Assembly: GCA_015180985.1 (NCBI GenBank) | Contig: CP054185.1 | Span: 992,001 to 1,056,000 of the forward strand | Direction of reading: 5' to 3' | Source of the DNA: Flammeovirgaceae bacterium | GTDB taxonomy: Bacteria > Bacteroidota > Bacteroidia > Cytophagales > Cyclobacteriaceae | DNA length: 64,000 bases | Shown here: one piece after another, positions 1 to 9,754 of the stretch | Layout of the letters: each line of letters starts with the position of its first letter | Position numbering within the stretch: the first letter of the stretch is position 1 | The notes under the pieces: model-generated | What the model was told of the DNA's origin: nothing | What the model saw: the letters and a program-made list of their open reading frames with translations, nothing else | The model's database searches: none | Position numbers and translations under genes: made by a program

Positions 1-120
1 AAAATTACCGAGGGCATTGTTGCCGCCATCAAACAATGCGGAGATGTATTGCTGGAGAAAGGGTTTAAAAAGACCAGTGATGATGTAAATGAGTTACGCG
101 ATGATTTGCGGATTAACTAG
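1..120 (+). CDS. C-terminal fragment of a small TPM-domain protein (partial, runs off the window)
   Basis: The window opens inside an open frame that gives 39 residues and a TAG stop at 118-120. The visible tail (EGIVAAI, then SDDVNELRDDL) resembles the end of the short cytoplasmic TPM-domain proteins of Bacteroidota. These usually sit beside a longer membrane-bound TPM protein, and such a protein starts 13 bases downstream here. The N-terminus lies outside the window, so the assignment rests on a short tail plus gene context. TPM domains have been linked to acid phosphatase activity and to photosystem II repair in plants; the role in Bacteroidota is not settled. Confidence 0.55.
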   Translation, partial: KITEGIVAAIKQCGDVLLEKGFKKTSDDVNELRDDLRIN

Positions 121-133
121 CCCGGTTGCGCGC

Positions 134-1021
134 ATGAAAAAATTACTTGCCTTAACTTCTTGCCTTTTTGTCGCAGCACTGCTGGTAGCCCAACGTCCCG
201 TACCGGAGTTGTGGGGCATGCGGGTACATGATGAGGCCCGTGTGCTATCGCAACAGGTCGTGCAGCAGCTCGAAACACAGCTTAAGCACTACGAAGACTC
301 CACCTCCAACCAGATTGCCATCCTAATCATTCCTTCATTAAACGGTGAGGTACTGGAAGAATATGCCCTGCGCGTGGCCGAGTACTGGAAACTCGGACAG
401 AAAGACAAAGACAATGGTGTGCTGCTGCTCATTGCTATTGATGACAGGGCCGTTCGCATTGAAGTAGGCTACGGCCTTGAGGGCGTACTGCCCGATGCCA
501 TTTGCAACCGCATCATTCGTAACGAGATCATCCCCAACTTCAGGCGCGATGATTTTGATGCCGGAGTATCGGCTGCCGTTACAGCCATTACACAGGCCAT
601 TGGCGGAGAATATGTAAGTGATGATGCAAATGGATTTGACAGCGGAATGACCTGGCAAGAACAAGCATTAATAGGCGTGTTTGTTTTCACAATACTGGGT
701 GTGTTTACGTTTATCGGGTTAAAACTGAAGGGCGGCCAGAGTTGGTTTTTGTATGTGTTTCTTATTCCTTTTTATGCCACCTTTCCGGCTTCAATCTTTG
801 GTTTCAAAGCAGGCATGGCCATACTGATTGGTTATGTGGTGTTGTGGCCCATACTTAAATTTTATTTTAAACGAAAGGGCTGGGATACCATGCAAAGCAG
901 CAGTGGCGGCTCTTCGCGGGGAGGCGGATGGGTTTCAGGAGGGGGCTGGTCATCCGGTGGTGGCGGATTTTCGGGCGGAGGCGGAAGTTTTGGCGGAGGC
1001 GGCAGCAGCGGGCGGTGGTAA
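134..1021 (+). CDS. Exported TPM-domain protein with glycine-rich tail (YgcG type)
   Basis: I start at the ATG at 134 because it opens a clear signal peptide (MKKLLALTSCLFVAALLVAQ); upstream in-frame starts would put polar residues before it. The product is 295 residues. Residues about 25-165 form a TPM domain with the usual landmarks (VHDEARVLS, IAILIIPSLNGE, DNGVLLLIA, VEVGYGLEG-like VRIEVGYGLEGVLPD). One or more membrane segments follow at about 175-250, then a low-complexity Gly/Ser tail ending SSGRW. This architecture is typical of YgcG/TPM_phosphatase proteins, whose tails lie beyond the last membrane span. It probably forms an operon with the TPM fragment just upstream. The function is unknown; envelope quality control or phosphatase activity has been suggested for relatives. 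Confidence 0.8.
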   Translation: MKKLLALTSCLFVAALLVAQRPVPELWGMRVHDEARVLSQQVVQQLETQLKHYEDSTSNQIAILIIPSLNGEVLEEYALRVAEYWKLGQKDKDNGVLLLIAIDDRAVRIEVGYGLEGVLPDAICNRIIRNEIIPNFRRDDFDAGVSAAVTAITQAIGGEYVSDDANGFDSGMTWQEQALIGVFVFTILGVFTFIGLKLKGGQSWFLYVFLIPFYATFPASIFGFKAGMAILIGYVVLWPILKFYFKRKGWDTMQSSSGGSSRGGGWVSGGGWSSGGGGFSGGGGSFGGGGSSGRW

Positions 1022-1067
1022 ACTGGAAAGATATGACCTGTTGGCAATCTTGATTACTGAATTGGCT

Positions 1068-1075
1068 TATTTTTG
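1068..1075 (+). promoter_or_regulatory. Candidate -7 box upstream of glyA
   Basis: TATTTTTG fits the Bacteroidota -7 consensus TAnnTTTG and ends 24 bases before the glyA ATG. No good TTTG -33 box is seen at the expected 19-21 base spacing, so this is a weak call. Confidence 0.4.
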
Positions 1076-1099
1076 CCTTTCGTTTTTAACCCGGCCCTG

Positions 1100-2371
1100 A
1101 TGAAAAAAGATAAACTGGTCTTCGATCTCATTGAAAAAGAAAAAGAACGGCAGCAACATGGCATTGAGCTGATTGCCTCCGAAAATTTTACATCGCCCCA
1201 GGTTATGAAAGCCATGGGCACCGTGCTAACCAACAAATATGCCGAAGGGCTTCCGGGAAAACGCTATTATGGTGGCTGCGAGGTGGTCGATGAAATAGAA
1301 CAACTCGCTATTGATCGCGCCAAAGAATTATTCAATGCCGAGTGGGCCAACGTGCAGCCACACTCAGGCGCACAGGCCAATGCTGCGGTAATGCTGGCTT
1401 GTTTGAAACCCGGTGATAAAATTCTTGGGTTTGATCTTTCTCATGGCGGTCACCTCACGCACGGCTCGCCAGTAAATTTTTCCGGTAAACTTTACCAGCC
1501 CTCGTTTTATGGGGTGGAAGAAAATACCGGCCGTATTGACTTTGATAGAGTGATTGAAACTGCCAAACGCGAAAAACCAAAGCTGATCATTTGTGGTGCA
1601 TCGGCCTACAGCCGCGATTGGGACTATAAAAAATTGCGCGAAGCGGCCGATGCGGTGGGCGCTTTGCTGCTGGCCGATATTGCCCACCCGGCCGGATTAA
1701 TTGCAAGAGGGTTACTCAATGATCCGATGGAGTACTGCCACATTGTAACTACCACCACACACAAAACCTTGCGCGGCCCGCGCGGAGGTATGATTATGGT
1801 AGGCAAAAACTTCGATAACCCGTGGGGCCTGAAAACACCTAAGGGAGAAATAAGAAAAATCACCTCCGTGCTCGATTCCGGAGTGTTTCCCGGCACACAA
1901 GGCGGCCCGCTTGAACATGTTATTGCTGCCAAAGCCGTTGCGTTTGAAGAGGCGTTGAGCGATGACTATTTGCGCTATGTTGTGCAGGTTGTAAAAAATG
2001 CAAAAGCCATGGCCGATGCGTTTGTAAAGAAGGGATACAAAATTATTTCAGGCGGAACGGATAATCACCTGATGCTGATTGATCTGCGTTCCAAAAACCT
2101 TACCGGTAAAAAAGCCGAAGAGGCGCTTATCAAAGCCGATATTACCATTAACAAAAACATGGTGCCCTTCGATACACAATCGCCTATGGTAACTTCAGGT
2201 ATGCGTATTGGTACACCGGCCGTTACTACGCGTGGCATGAATGAGAAAGACATGCTTAAAATTGTTGACCTGATTGATGAAGTTCTGAAAGCGCCCGATG
2301 ATGCCGCTAACCTTAATTCGGTTAAGAAAAAAGTTCACACCTTTACCCGCAAATTCCCTTTGTACGCTTAA
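1100..2371 (+). CDS. glyA: Serine hydroxymethyltransferase
   Basis: GlyA converts serine and tetrahydrofolate to glycine and 5,10-methylene-THF with PLP, in the cytoplasm. It is the main entry to one-carbon units and feeds the methyl cycle to which metK (29.5 kb) belongs. The 423-residue product has the full-length family layout: IELIASENF near the N-terminus, [11 protein letters not shown], and the PLP-lysine motif [14 protein letters not shown] with the lysine at about residue 222. I use the ATG at 1100; the frame is open to a TTG at 1073, but that adds a non-conserved leader. It is followed after 3 bases by tatC and then rpiB, so the three genes are probably co-transcribed. Confidence 0.97.
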   Translation: MKKDKLVFDLIEKEKERQQHGIELIASENFTSPQVMKAMGTVLTNKYAEGLPGKRYYGGCEVVDEIEQLAIDRAKELFNAEWANVQPHSGAQANAAVMLACLKPGDKILGFDLSHGGHLTHGSPVNFSGKLYQPSFYGVEENTGRIDFDRVIETAKREKPKLIICGASAYSRDWDYKKLREAADAVGALLLADIAHPAGLIARGLLNDPMEYCHIVTTTTHKTLRGPRGGMIMVGKNFDNPWGLKTPKGEIRKITSVLDSGVFPGTQGGPLEHVIAAKAVAFEEALSDDYLRYVVQVVKNAKAMADAFVKKGYKIISGGTDNHLMLIDLRSKNLTGKKAEEALIKADITINKNMVPFDTQSPMVTSGMRIGTPAVTTRGMNEKDMLKIVDLIDEVLKAPDDAANLNSVKKKVHTFTRKFPLYA

Positions 2372-2374
2372 GCA

Positions 2375-3202
2375 ATGAGTGAAGAAAAAGAGATGACGTT
2401 TCTCGACCACCTGGAAGAACTCAGGTGGCACATCATCCGCTCGTTGTTTGCCGTGATTATTATTACCATTGCAGCCTTTATCATGGCCCCCTGGATTTTT
2501 CAGCACATCATCTTTGCGCCCGCACGGCCTGATTTTATTTTTTACGATTGGATGTGCGCTTTAGGAAAGTTGGTTGGTAATGAAGAAACCCTGTGCGTAA
2601 GCGAAATCCCGTTTAAAATTCAAAGCCGCTACATGACGGGCCAGTTCACCATGCATATTACCGCCTCGCTGGTAATCGGTTTGGTTGCGGCATTTCCGTA
2701 TGTGGCCTGGGAAATTTGGCAATTTATTAAACCCGGCCTGATGAAAAAAGAACGAACCTATTCGCGCGGGGCCGTATTTTTTATTTCGGTGTTGTTCTTT
2801 ATGGGCGTTTCTTTCGGGTATTTCATTATGAGTCCGCTGGCCGTATATTTTCTTTCTACCTACCAAATCAGCGACATGATTGTTAATGAGTTTGATATCA
2901 CCTCGTATGTTTCAACTATTGTAACGCTGGTATTTGGCAGCGGCCTGCTCTTCCAGTTGCCCATTGTGGTTTACTTTTTGTCAAAAATCGGCATCCTTAC
3001 GCCTTCCTTCATGCGCAAGTACCGCAAGCACGCCATTGTTATCATCCTGATAGTAGCGGCCATCGTAACCCCGCCCGATCCCTTTAGCCAAACGATGATC
3101 GGCATTCCGTTGTTCTTGCTCTATGAGTTCAGTATCTTGATATCGGCATACGTGGTTAGGCAGCAGGAAAAAGAAGAGAAATTAAACAACCAGGCAACAT
3201 GA
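2375..3202 (+). CDS. tatC: Twin-arginine translocase subunit TatC
   Basis: TatC is the multi-span inner-membrane receptor for folded proteins carrying twin-arginine signal peptides. The 275-residue product starts with the diagnostic MTFLDHLEELRWHIIRS segment and has hydrophobic stretches consistent with six spans. The first periplasmic loop carries a cysteine pair (around GNEETLCVSE), and the late motif VTPPDPFSQ is typical. The gene follows glyA by 3 bases and overlaps rpiB by 4 bases (ATGA), suggesting translational coupling. No tatA or tatB is present in the window, so the partners must be encoded elsewhere. Confidence 0.96.
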   Translation: MSEEKEMTFLDHLEELRWHIIRSLFAVIIITIAAFIMAPWIFQHIIFAPARPDFIFYDWMCALGKLVGNEETLCVSEIPFKIQSRYMTGQFTMHITASLVIGLVAAFPYVAWEIWQFIKPGLMKKERTYSRGAVFFISVLFFMGVSFGYFIMSPLAVYFLSTYQISDMIVNEFDITSYVSTIVTLVFGSGLLFQLPIVVYFLSKIGILTPSFMRKYRKHAIVIILIVAAIVTPPDPFSQTMIGIPLFLLYEFSILISAYVVRQQEKEEKLNNQAT

Positions 3203-3627
3203 CTATTGCAGCAGGAAGCGACCATGCAGGTTTTGAGCATAAAGAATTGCTTAAAAAGTGGCTGGAGCACAAAGGCCATACGGTGGTGGATTTTGGCACC
3301 AGCAGTCCCGAATCAGCCGATTACCCTGACTATGCACATCCGGTGGCCGATGCTGTGGAGAACCATCAGGCTGATTTTGGTTTGTTGATTTGCGGTAGCG
3401 CCAACGGCATGGCCATGACAGCCAACAAACACCAGGGCATACGGGCGGCATTATGCTGGAATGAGGAAGTGGCCGCGCTGGCCCGCCAACACAATAACGC
3501 AAACATTGTGTGTATACCCGCCCGCTTTACAACGTCCGCACAAGCGGAGGGAATTCTCGAAAAATTTTTATCGTCTTCGTTTGAAGGCGGCCGGCACGAA
3601 CGCAGGGTAGGAAAAATCAGTTGCTGA
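3199..3627 (+). CDS. rpiB: Ribose-5-phosphate isomerase B
   Basis: RpiB interconverts ribose-5-phosphate and ribulose-5-phosphate in the pentose phosphate pathway. The 142-residue length is normal. The phosphosugar-binding start (IAAGSDHAGFEHK), the DYPDYAHPVA loop and the catalytic-cysteine motif LLICGSANGMAMTANKHQG (Cys65) are all present. The usual GSGNG/GTGIG loop reads GSANG here, a small variation. The ATG overlaps the tatC stop by 4 bases. The 3' end overlaps the convergent membrane-protein gene by 11 bases, leaving no room for a conventional terminator. Confidence 0.95.
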   Translation: MTIAAGSDHAGFEHKELLKKWLEHKGHTVVDFGTSSPESADYPDYAHPVADAVENHQADFGLLICGSANGMAMTANKHQGIRAALCWNEEVAALARQHNNANIVCIPARFTTSAQAEGILEKFLSSSFEGGRHERRVGKISC

Positions 3628-5005
3628 CAGCCTCCCAGCCAATCGCTGATTTTTTGTACCGGGCGGCAAGGGCCGGAAGGCGGTTAAAGAAGGGCTGCAT
3701 GCGGCTTTCCGGATCAATAATTACCTGCGGGGGATCGGCCTTGAAAAGTTTGTTTACCAATAATACGCTGCGGTATTCGTCAGCATTATCAAAAACAACC
3801 CGGCTTAACTCCCAGTTTATAAACGGTGGCGATAAACGGTTCTGTACCCACAACTCAGGGTGATTACCCAATACAAGAATTTTTTTACCCGTTACGGATT
3901 GCATTGCCGGTACGAACAAACCCGACCAGTTTACCGGAAGCAGTTCGTAACGGGCAAGGTAGCCAGTGGTTGTAATGCCTGCCACAAAAACCCACGCATA
4001 AAATTCAACAAACTTTCTTCGCCTGATGAGCAGGAAGAAGTGGGTAAGTAAAAAGGCAACGGCAGGTGCAACAGGCAAAAGTGTTTGTGGGCGTAAGTCG
4101 GGTGAGAGCCAGGCATGCATGAGGGCAAATACAAACCACAAAAACATAGCTTGTAACAATTGCGACTGGTACTTGGTAAGCCGGGCGTTGCGGTTAAGTA
4201 CCACAAGTGCCGGCAGCAGGTAAATCAGCGGAATGCTGCACAATACCAGCAAACCGGTAAACGATATTAAAGCAGACCGCCCGATAAAAAAGTTGTAGTA
4301 ATAAAACCGCTGAATCAGATCGAACTGATGGTCGGACAGGAAGTAGATTGTAAACACCAGCACATGTGGAAGCAGAAAACCGAAGCACAGTAAAAGGTAT
4401 TGCCGTACGCTGCTTCGGGTAAATAAAATCAACAGCAATACAAAAGCAGGAAAGAAAAGAAGATATGAGAATGTAAACAGCGAAGATAAACCAAGGTAAA
4501 GCCCCATGTTTACCAGGGTTTCATCGCGCTGAACCCGAAATTCAATTTGCTTAAACAAATTATTTAGTGCCAACAGTAAAAAGCCAAAGGCTGCTAAGTC
4601 GGCCGTTAAAGTTATTATATCAAAAGCAAGAAGCGTTAATATCGAAAATATGAATGACGGCACGTACGTATTTTCGGTAAAGGCTTTTTTTTCAATAAAC
4701 ATCATACCGATAAAGGCACTTTGAAGAAACAAAATGATAAAGGCGAAAATATGCCGGGCCAAAAGCGAGCGACCGAACAGCCAGTTGCAGAAACCGTAAA
4801 ACCAGGAAGCCAGTGGGGCGGTATGATCAATAATTTCACTGTAAGGCATAAAGCCCTCAGCTACCTTTTCGCCAACAACTAATCCCTTAAGTTCAACAAG
4901 GGTTACAGGCGGCAGGTCAATGAGCTGCGGTGTGAAAAGCAGCCCAATCAGCGCCAATAAGCCGAGCAGCCGGTAGGGATCATTAATGCGGAAGTAGCGA
5001 ATCAT
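3617..5005 (-). CDS. Polytopic membrane protein, possible GT-C-like fold
   Basis: The 462-residue product (start at the ATG at 5005, before MIRYFRINDPYRLLG) has about ten hydrophobic segments followed by a soluble tail of roughly 90 residues. After the first span there is a conserved-looking loop with VVGEKVAEGFMPYSEIIDHTAP split by acidic residues. An acidic loop after span one is typical of GT39-like glycosyltransferases, so a GT-C fold is possible, but I do not recognise the family with certainty. It stands alone on the minus strand between rpiB and rbfA. A role in envelope glycan or lipid work is inference only. Confidence 0.6.
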   Translation of the reverse strand: MIRYFRINDPYRLLGLLALIGLLFTPQLIDLPPVTLVELKGLVVGEKVAEGFMPYSEIIDHTAPLASWFYGFCNWLFGRSLLARHIFAFIILFLQSAFIGMMFIEKKAFTENTYVPSFIFSILTLLAFDIITLTADLAAFGFLLLALNNLFKQIEFRVQRDETLVNMGLYLGLSSLFTFSYLLFFPAFVLLLILFTRSSVRQYLLLCFGFLLPHVLVFTIYFLSDHQFDLIQRFYYYNFFIGRSALISFTGLLVLCSIPLIYLLPALVVLNRNARLTKYQSQLLQAMFLWFVFALMHAWLSPDLRPQTLLPVAPAVAFLLTHFFLLIRRRKFVEFYAWVFVAGITTTGYLARYELLPVNWSGLFVPAMQSVTGKKILVLGNHPELWVQNRLSPPFINWELSRVVFDNADEYRSVLLVNKLFKADPPQVIIDPESRMQPFFNRLPALAARYKKSAIGWEAVSN

Positions 5006-5117
5006 GCATTCGGGCGCTGAAAAATAGAAAGGAATAGGCACGCTAAAAAATGCACCTAATTAGGCAGGCCCACCCCAGCGGCTTGTTATTTGGGCCGTGA
5101 TGCGGCATATTTGCTTT

Positions 5118-5483
5118 ATGGCCGGCACCACCAGGCAACAGAAGTTTGCAAAACTGATTTTAAAGGAGATCAGCGATATTTTTCAACGCGATAAGCGGGG
5201 CATTTTGGGCAACTCGTTTATAACAATAGCCGATGTGCGGGTGAGCCCCGATTTAAGCGTGGCCAAAATCTATATCAGCATGATGCTGGAAAAAAACAAG
5301 CAGGGCGTGCTCAATAAATTGAATATACATAAGAGTGAAATCCGGAAGGCCCTTGGCGATCGCATCCGTAACCAGGCGCGAATTATTCCGGAATTGATTT
5401 TTATCCTGGATGAAGTAGAGGAGAATGCCGCCCGCATCGAATCGTTGATAAAGAGCCTGAATATACCGCCCGCAACCGAGTAG
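5118..5483 (+). CDS. rbfA: 30S ribosome-binding factor A
   Basis: RbfA is a KH-like cold-shock protein that binds the 30S subunit and helps mature the 5' end of 16S rRNA. The 121-residue product starts MAGTTRQQKFAKLILKEIS and contains VRVSPDLSVAKIYIS and the late IPELIFILDE motif, all typical. I choose the ATG at 5118 because the frame upstream (from 5097) adds unconserved residues. The next gene, a LolC/E-type permease, starts 3 bases after the stop, so the two probably share a transcript. Confidence 0.93.
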   Translation: MAGTTRQQKFAKLILKEISDIFQRDKRGILGNSFITIADVRVSPDLSVAKIYISMMLEKNKQGVLNKLNIHKSEIRKALGDRIRNQARIIPELIFILDEVEENAARIESLIKSLNIPPATE

Positions 5484-5486
5484 GTT

Positions 5487-6710
5487 ATGAACTTTCCTTT
5501 GTTTGTTGCGGGGCGCTACCTGGTATCGAAACGGAAGAAGAATTTTATTAACATTATATCGTTGCTTTCGCTGGCAGGAGTAGCGTTCAGTACAGCCGCC
5601 CTCATTATTGTGCTTTCAATATTTAACGGTCTTGAAGATCTGCTCCGGTCGCTCAACAACGCGTTCGATCCCGAAATTAAGATAGAAGCCAGCCGGGGCA
5701 AATCGTTTTCCGTAACCGATTCGCTGCTTGCTGCCATCCGGCAGGTACCCGGTGTGGAAACCGTTACCGAAGTAATTGAAGATTATGCCTACCTGCGCTA
5801 CCGCGATGCCAACCAGGTGGTTACCATGAAAGGTGTGAGTGATGATTTTTTAAAGGAGCATCGGATTGATGATAAGATTGTGGCCGGCCGGCTGCGGCTG
5901 AAAGAAGGCGATGTGAATTATGCCATCATCGGCCGCGGTATACAATATAATCTTTCCGTAGCGGTAGATGACAATCAATATGCCCTGCAGGTTTATTACA
6001 TCAACAACGTAAATTCGGGAACGCTGGATCCGTCAAAACTATATTCGCGCAAAACACTTTTTGCAGGCTCGGTTTTCTCCATTGTTCAGAACTTTGATGA
6101 GAATTACATTATCGTGCCGTTAGCGTTTGCCCGCGATTTGCTAAACATGGGCACCAAACGAACTTCGCTGGAAATAAAAACAAAGCAAGGTGCGGATGAA
6201 AGACAAGTGCAAAAGCAGCTGAAGGCACTGCTGGGTGAAAATTTTTTAGTGCTCAATCACCAGGAGCAGCATCAGGATTTATACCGGCTGCTTAAAATGG
6301 AAAAACTCTTCACCTTCCTGGCTTTTGCCGTACTGCTGGGCATCAGTTCAATAAATATTTTCTTCACCCTGATGATGCTGGCTATAGACAAAAAGAAAGA
6401 CATCTCGGTGTTATCGGCCATGGGCGCAAGCCAGCCGTTAATCAGGCGGATATTTCTAACCGAAGGAGCCATTATTGCATTTTTGGGCGCTTTTATCGGA
6501 CTGGTGTTGGGCGGCATTTTTTGCTGGCTTCAATTAGAGTACGGCATTATTTCCATGGGCATGGAAACTTCCGTTACGGAGGGCTATCCGGTTAAAGTGG
6601 TACCCATGGATTTTATAAGCACGCTGCTGGTGGTTGCAACGCTTACAATGCTCACCTCCTGGCGCCCGGCCGTGCTGGCCGCACGGTTTGCCTCGGTACA
6701 AAATCTGTAG
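5487..6710 (+). CDS. ABC transporter permease, LolC/LolE (FtsX) family
   Basis: The 407-residue protein has the MacB/FtsX permease layout: an N-terminal span at about residues 20-45 (ISLLSLAGVAFSTAALIIV), a large periplasmic domain at about 45-270, and three C-terminal spans from about 272. Length and topology match LolC/LolE, which extract lipoproteins from the inner membrane for delivery to the outer membrane. The characteristic FtsX segment IDKKKDISVLSAMGAS is present. No ATPase subunit lies next to it. In Bacteroidota a single LolC/E-like permease often stands alone and pairs with a distant LolD. A role in lipoprotein sorting fits the many lipoproteins in this window. Confidence 0.85.
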   Translation: MNFPLFVAGRYLVSKRKKNFINIISLLSLAGVAFSTAALIIVLSIFNGLEDLLRSLNNAFDPEIKIEASRGKSFSVTDSLLAAIRQVPGVETVTEVIEDYAYLRYRDANQVVTMKGVSDDFLKEHRIDDKIVAGRLRLKEGDVNYAIIGRGIQYNLSVAVDDNQYALQVYYINNVNSGTLDPSKLYSRKTLFAGSVFSIVQNFDENYIIVPLAFARDLLNMGTKRTSLEIKTKQGADERQVQKQLKALLGENFLVLNHQEQHQDLYRLLKMEKLFTFLAFAVLLGISSINIFFTLMMLAIDKKKDISVLSAMGASQPLIRRIFLTEGAIIAFLGAFIGLVLGGIFCWLQLEYGIISMGMETSVTEGYPVKVVPMDFISTLLVVATLTMLTSWRPAVLAARFASVQNL

Positions 6711-6811
6711 CCGGCAGTGGAAATAGCTTAAAATTTTGCGCTATTCTAAACACAAAAATCCCTAATTTGGATGTTCCGTTTTCAGCAAAATGCTTAAGAA
6801 CGGCTTGCTAA

Positions 6812-9754
6812 ATGAAGGTTTCAGCATCTCAGCCCTTCCAGATTATCTACTCGTTATACGTGCACGAGTACCTGGGCTTTTTGTTTGAATCCTACATTGT
6901 GCACCTTGACGAAAAAGGGCGGCTTACCTACCAGCACCAGAACATTTCAGCCAAAAATGCACGCGAGTTTGCCAGGGGCCTGGATGAGCGCGACTTTGAA
7001 CTCATCCGGTTGATGGACCAGATGCAACAGGATGCGGTGGCAAAGAAATTTACCGGTAAGCCCATCAAAGCCGAAGAATTTTACCCCAAGGTTTACCATA
7101 AAACCAAGGGCAACGGGCCGCTTCAGGAGCAGATTGAAGTTTACCTGGAGGGAAAGCGTGCCGAGGTTTTGGAGCTTCTAAGGGGGAAGCAGGTATTCGA
7201 AATGGGTAATGATGGGGAGCCCACCCATCGTAAAATTGAAGTGCAGGACGAACGCGCCACCATCCAGTTTCATTTTATGCGGGGCGCAGAAGGCACCAAT
7301 TACTACCCCACGATATTTCATCAGGGAAAAAAACTGGAGTTGCCCAATCCTTCGGCATACCTGGTTTGCAAAAACCCGGCCTGGCTGGTGCTGAATGGAA
7401 AACTATACGGCTTTGAAAAATATGTAGACGGAAAAAAGCTGCTTCCGTTCCTCACCAAAAAATTTATTGTTATTCCAAAAAATCTGGAAGAGACCTATTA
7501 TGACAAATTTGTTGCTCCGCTCATTGCCTCGTTTGACGACATTGAAGCAAAGGGTTTTGAAATTAACAAGAGCGAATACGATCCAAAGCCTGTATTAACA
7601 CTTTACGAACTGCAAACCAACCAGGTGCAATCGGCTACCTTATTTGCTGACGGGCAACCCCCGGAGGAGGATAAGAGCGATGAATCGGGAAAAATTGTAT
7701 TTGACCTTTCCTTTAAGTACGGTAAACATAAAGTGCAGGGCAAATACCGGGCTCCTGTTAATGTTACCGTTGAACATCACAACCACGATTACATATTTCA
7801 TCGGGTTGTGCGAAAACTGGATAGCGAAAAAAACTTTCTGGCTACCCTTCAAAAACTGGGCTTAGGCATGAAAGACTTTCAGGCGGTGGTGCCCAAATCA
7901 GAGGCCTTCTCGTGGTTGAATGAGAACCGGGTCAACCTGCTTAACCTGGGGTTTGAAGTAAGCCAGCCCCAAAACCACGATAAAAAATATTTTGTGGGCA
8001 AAGCGGTTATTGAAGTTGAGGTAAAGGAAAACATCGATTGGTTTGATATCCATGCAAAAATCCGGTTTGGTGAATTTGAAATTCCGTTTAAAGAATTACG
8101 GAAACTCATCCTGAAAAAGAAAGTTGAATTTAAGTTACCCAACGGTGAGATTGCCATTATACCCGAAGTGTGGCTAACCAAGTATGCTGATTTGTTTGCG
8201 TTGAGTGAACCGGAAGGAAAGAATGAAAAACCGGTATTGCGCAAGCACCACCTTAACCTGGTAAAGGAACTGGAAGAGGGTAACCTGGCCAAGGTACACA
8301 TCAGCGAAAAGTTACGTTCGCTTTCATCGTTTAGCGGCATTAAAAACTATCCGGTACCACAAGGCTTTGTGGGTGAGCTTCGGCCTTACCAGAAGGCCGG
8401 TTATAACTGGCTTCGGTTTTTAAACGAATATAAACTGGGCGGCTGCCTGGCCGATGACATGGGCCTTGGCAAAACCGTACAAACTTTAGCGCTGCTGTTA
8501 TCAGAGAAAGAAGCAGGCCGCGGTACTTCGCTGCTCATTATGCCTACATCGCTGGTGTATAACTGGGAGATGGAAGCCGCCCGGTTTGTGCCCGGGCTGC
8601 GGGTGTTAAATTATACCGGCACTTTGCGCAACAAAGACATCAGGCGGTTTGAAAGCTATGATGTGGTGTTAACCTCTTACGGCATCACCCGGCTGGATGT
8701 GGAGTTGTTTAAGCAGTTCTACTTTAATTACATTATTCTGGATGAATCGCAGGTAATAAAAAATCCGTCATCAAACATTGCCAAGGCTGTACGTGAACTG
8801 AAATCGCGGTTTAAGCTGGTGTTAACGGGCACCCCACTTGAAAACACCACCCTCGATTTGTGGTCGCAAATGAGTTTTGTAAACCCGGGCATGCTGGGGC
8901 CGCAGAGTTATTTCCGAAACGAATACCAGGTGCCCATTGAGAAGAAGGGGGATGAGGCCAAATCTAAAAAACTTAATGCCATCATTAAGCCGTTTGTTTT
9001 GCGCAGGCACAAGTCACAGGTGCTTACTGAATTGCCAGAGAAAGTGGAGCACATCCAATACTCGGTAATGACACCGGAGCAGGAAAAGCGCTACGAAGAA
9101 GTGAAATCATATTACCGCAGCAGGATACTTGACCTGATTGATCGCGAGGGCATGAGCAACAGCCGGTTTATGATTCTGGAAGGACTAACCAAACTCCGTC
9201 AGTTGGCCAATCATCCGCGCATGGTGGAGCCCTCGTACCCGGGTGATTCAGGCAAACTGGAGGATATTACCCACATGCTTGAAAACGCCATGGCCGAAGG
9301 GCATAAGGTACTCGTGTTTAGCCAGTTTGTAAAACACCTGGAGTTGGTGCGGCAGTACCTTAAATCGAACAAAATTGATTTTGCCTATCTGGATGGAAGC
9401 AGCATTGACCGAAAGGAGCAGGTAGAGCGGTTTAATAAAGAGGCAAAAGTGAAGGCCTTTTTGATTTCAATTAAAGCAGGCGGGCTGGGTTTGAACCTTA
9501 CGGAAGCCGACTATGTGTTTATTCTCGATCCGTGGTGGAATCCGGCAGTCGAGGCACAGGCTGTTGACAGGGCCCACCGCATTGGCCAGAAGAAGAAAGT
9601 ATTTACCTACAAATTCATTACGCGAAATTCTGTTGAAGAAAAAATCCTCACCCTTCAGCAAAAGAAATTAAAACTTACCAGCGAACTCATCACAAGCGAA
9701 GAGAGCATTATGAAGCAGCTGACGCGCGAGGATATTGCCCAGATGCTCGCTTAA
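6812..9754 (+). CDS. SNF2-family DEAD/DEAH-box helicase/ATPase
   Basis: This is a 980-residue Swi2/Snf2 ATPase. Residues 1 to about 515 form a family-specific N-terminal region. The SNF2 core follows, with Walker A in LADDMGLGKTVQ, a Walker B box reading DESQ, and LVLTGTPLEN. The C-terminal helicase lobe has VLVFSQFVKHLELV, LDGSS, SIKAGGLGLNLTEAD, DPWWNPAVEAQA and DRAHRIGQ. These motifs are complete, so it should be an active DNA-stimulated ATPase. Relatives act in DNA repair or transcription (RapA-like roles), but the substrate is not known. Its 3' end overlaps the convergent acyltransferase gene by 47 bases. No nuclease or methylase neighbour suggests a defence role. Confidence 0.93.
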   Translation: MKVSASQPFQIIYSLYVHEYLGFLFESYIVHLDEKGRLTYQHQNISAKNAREFARGLDERDFELIRLMDQMQQDAVAKKFTGKPIKAEEFYPKVYHKTKGNGPLQEQIEVYLEGKRAEVLELLRGKQVFEMGNDGEPTHRKIEVQDERATIQFHFMRGAEGTNYYPTIFHQGKKLELPNPSAYLVCKNPAWLVLNGKLYGFEKYVDGKKLLPFLTKKFIVIPKNLEETYYDKFVAPLIASFDDIEAKGFEINKSEYDPKPVLTLYELQTNQVQSATLFADGQPPEEDKSDESGKIVFDLSFKYGKHKVQGKYRAPVNVTVEHHNHDYIFHRVVRKLDSEKNFLATLQKLGLGMKDFQAVVPKSEAFSWLNENRVNLLNLGFEVSQPQNHDKKYFVGKAVIEVEVKENIDWFDIHAKIRFGEFEIPFKELRKLILKKKVEFKLPNGEIAIIPEVWLTKYADLFALSEPEGKNEKPVLRKHHLNLVKELEEGNLAKVHISEKLRSLSSFSGIKNYPVPQGFVGELRPYQKAGYNWLRFLNEYKLGGCLADDMGLGKTVQTLALLLSEKEAGRGTSLLIMPTSLVYNWEMEAARFVPGLRVLNYTGTLRNKDIRRFESYDVVLTSYGITRLDVELFKQFYFNYIILDESQVIKNPSSNIAKAVRELKSRFKLVLTGTPLENTTLDLWSQMSFVNPGMLGPQSYFRNEYQVPIEKKGDEAKSKKLNAIIKPFVLRRHKSQVLTELPEKVEHIQYSVMTPEQEKRYEEVKSYYRSRILDLIDREGMSNSRFMILEGLTKLRQLANHPRMVEPSYPGDSGKLEDITHMLENAMAEGHKVLVFSQFVKHLELVRQYLKSNKIDFAYLDGSSIDRKEQVERFNKEAKVKAFLISIKAGGLGLNLTEADYVFILDPWWNPAVEAQAVDRAHRIGQKKKVFTYKFITRNSVEEKILTLQQKKLKLTSELITSEESIMKQLTREDIAQMLA

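Noticed and set aside
862-1047. A proline-rich minus-strand frame
   Set aside because: It is the complement of the Gly-rich tail of the TPM protein.
6812-9754. SNF2 helicase as part of a phage-defence system
   Set aside because: No nuclease, methylase or other defence gene is adjacent; neighbours are LolC/E and a lipid A acyltransferase.
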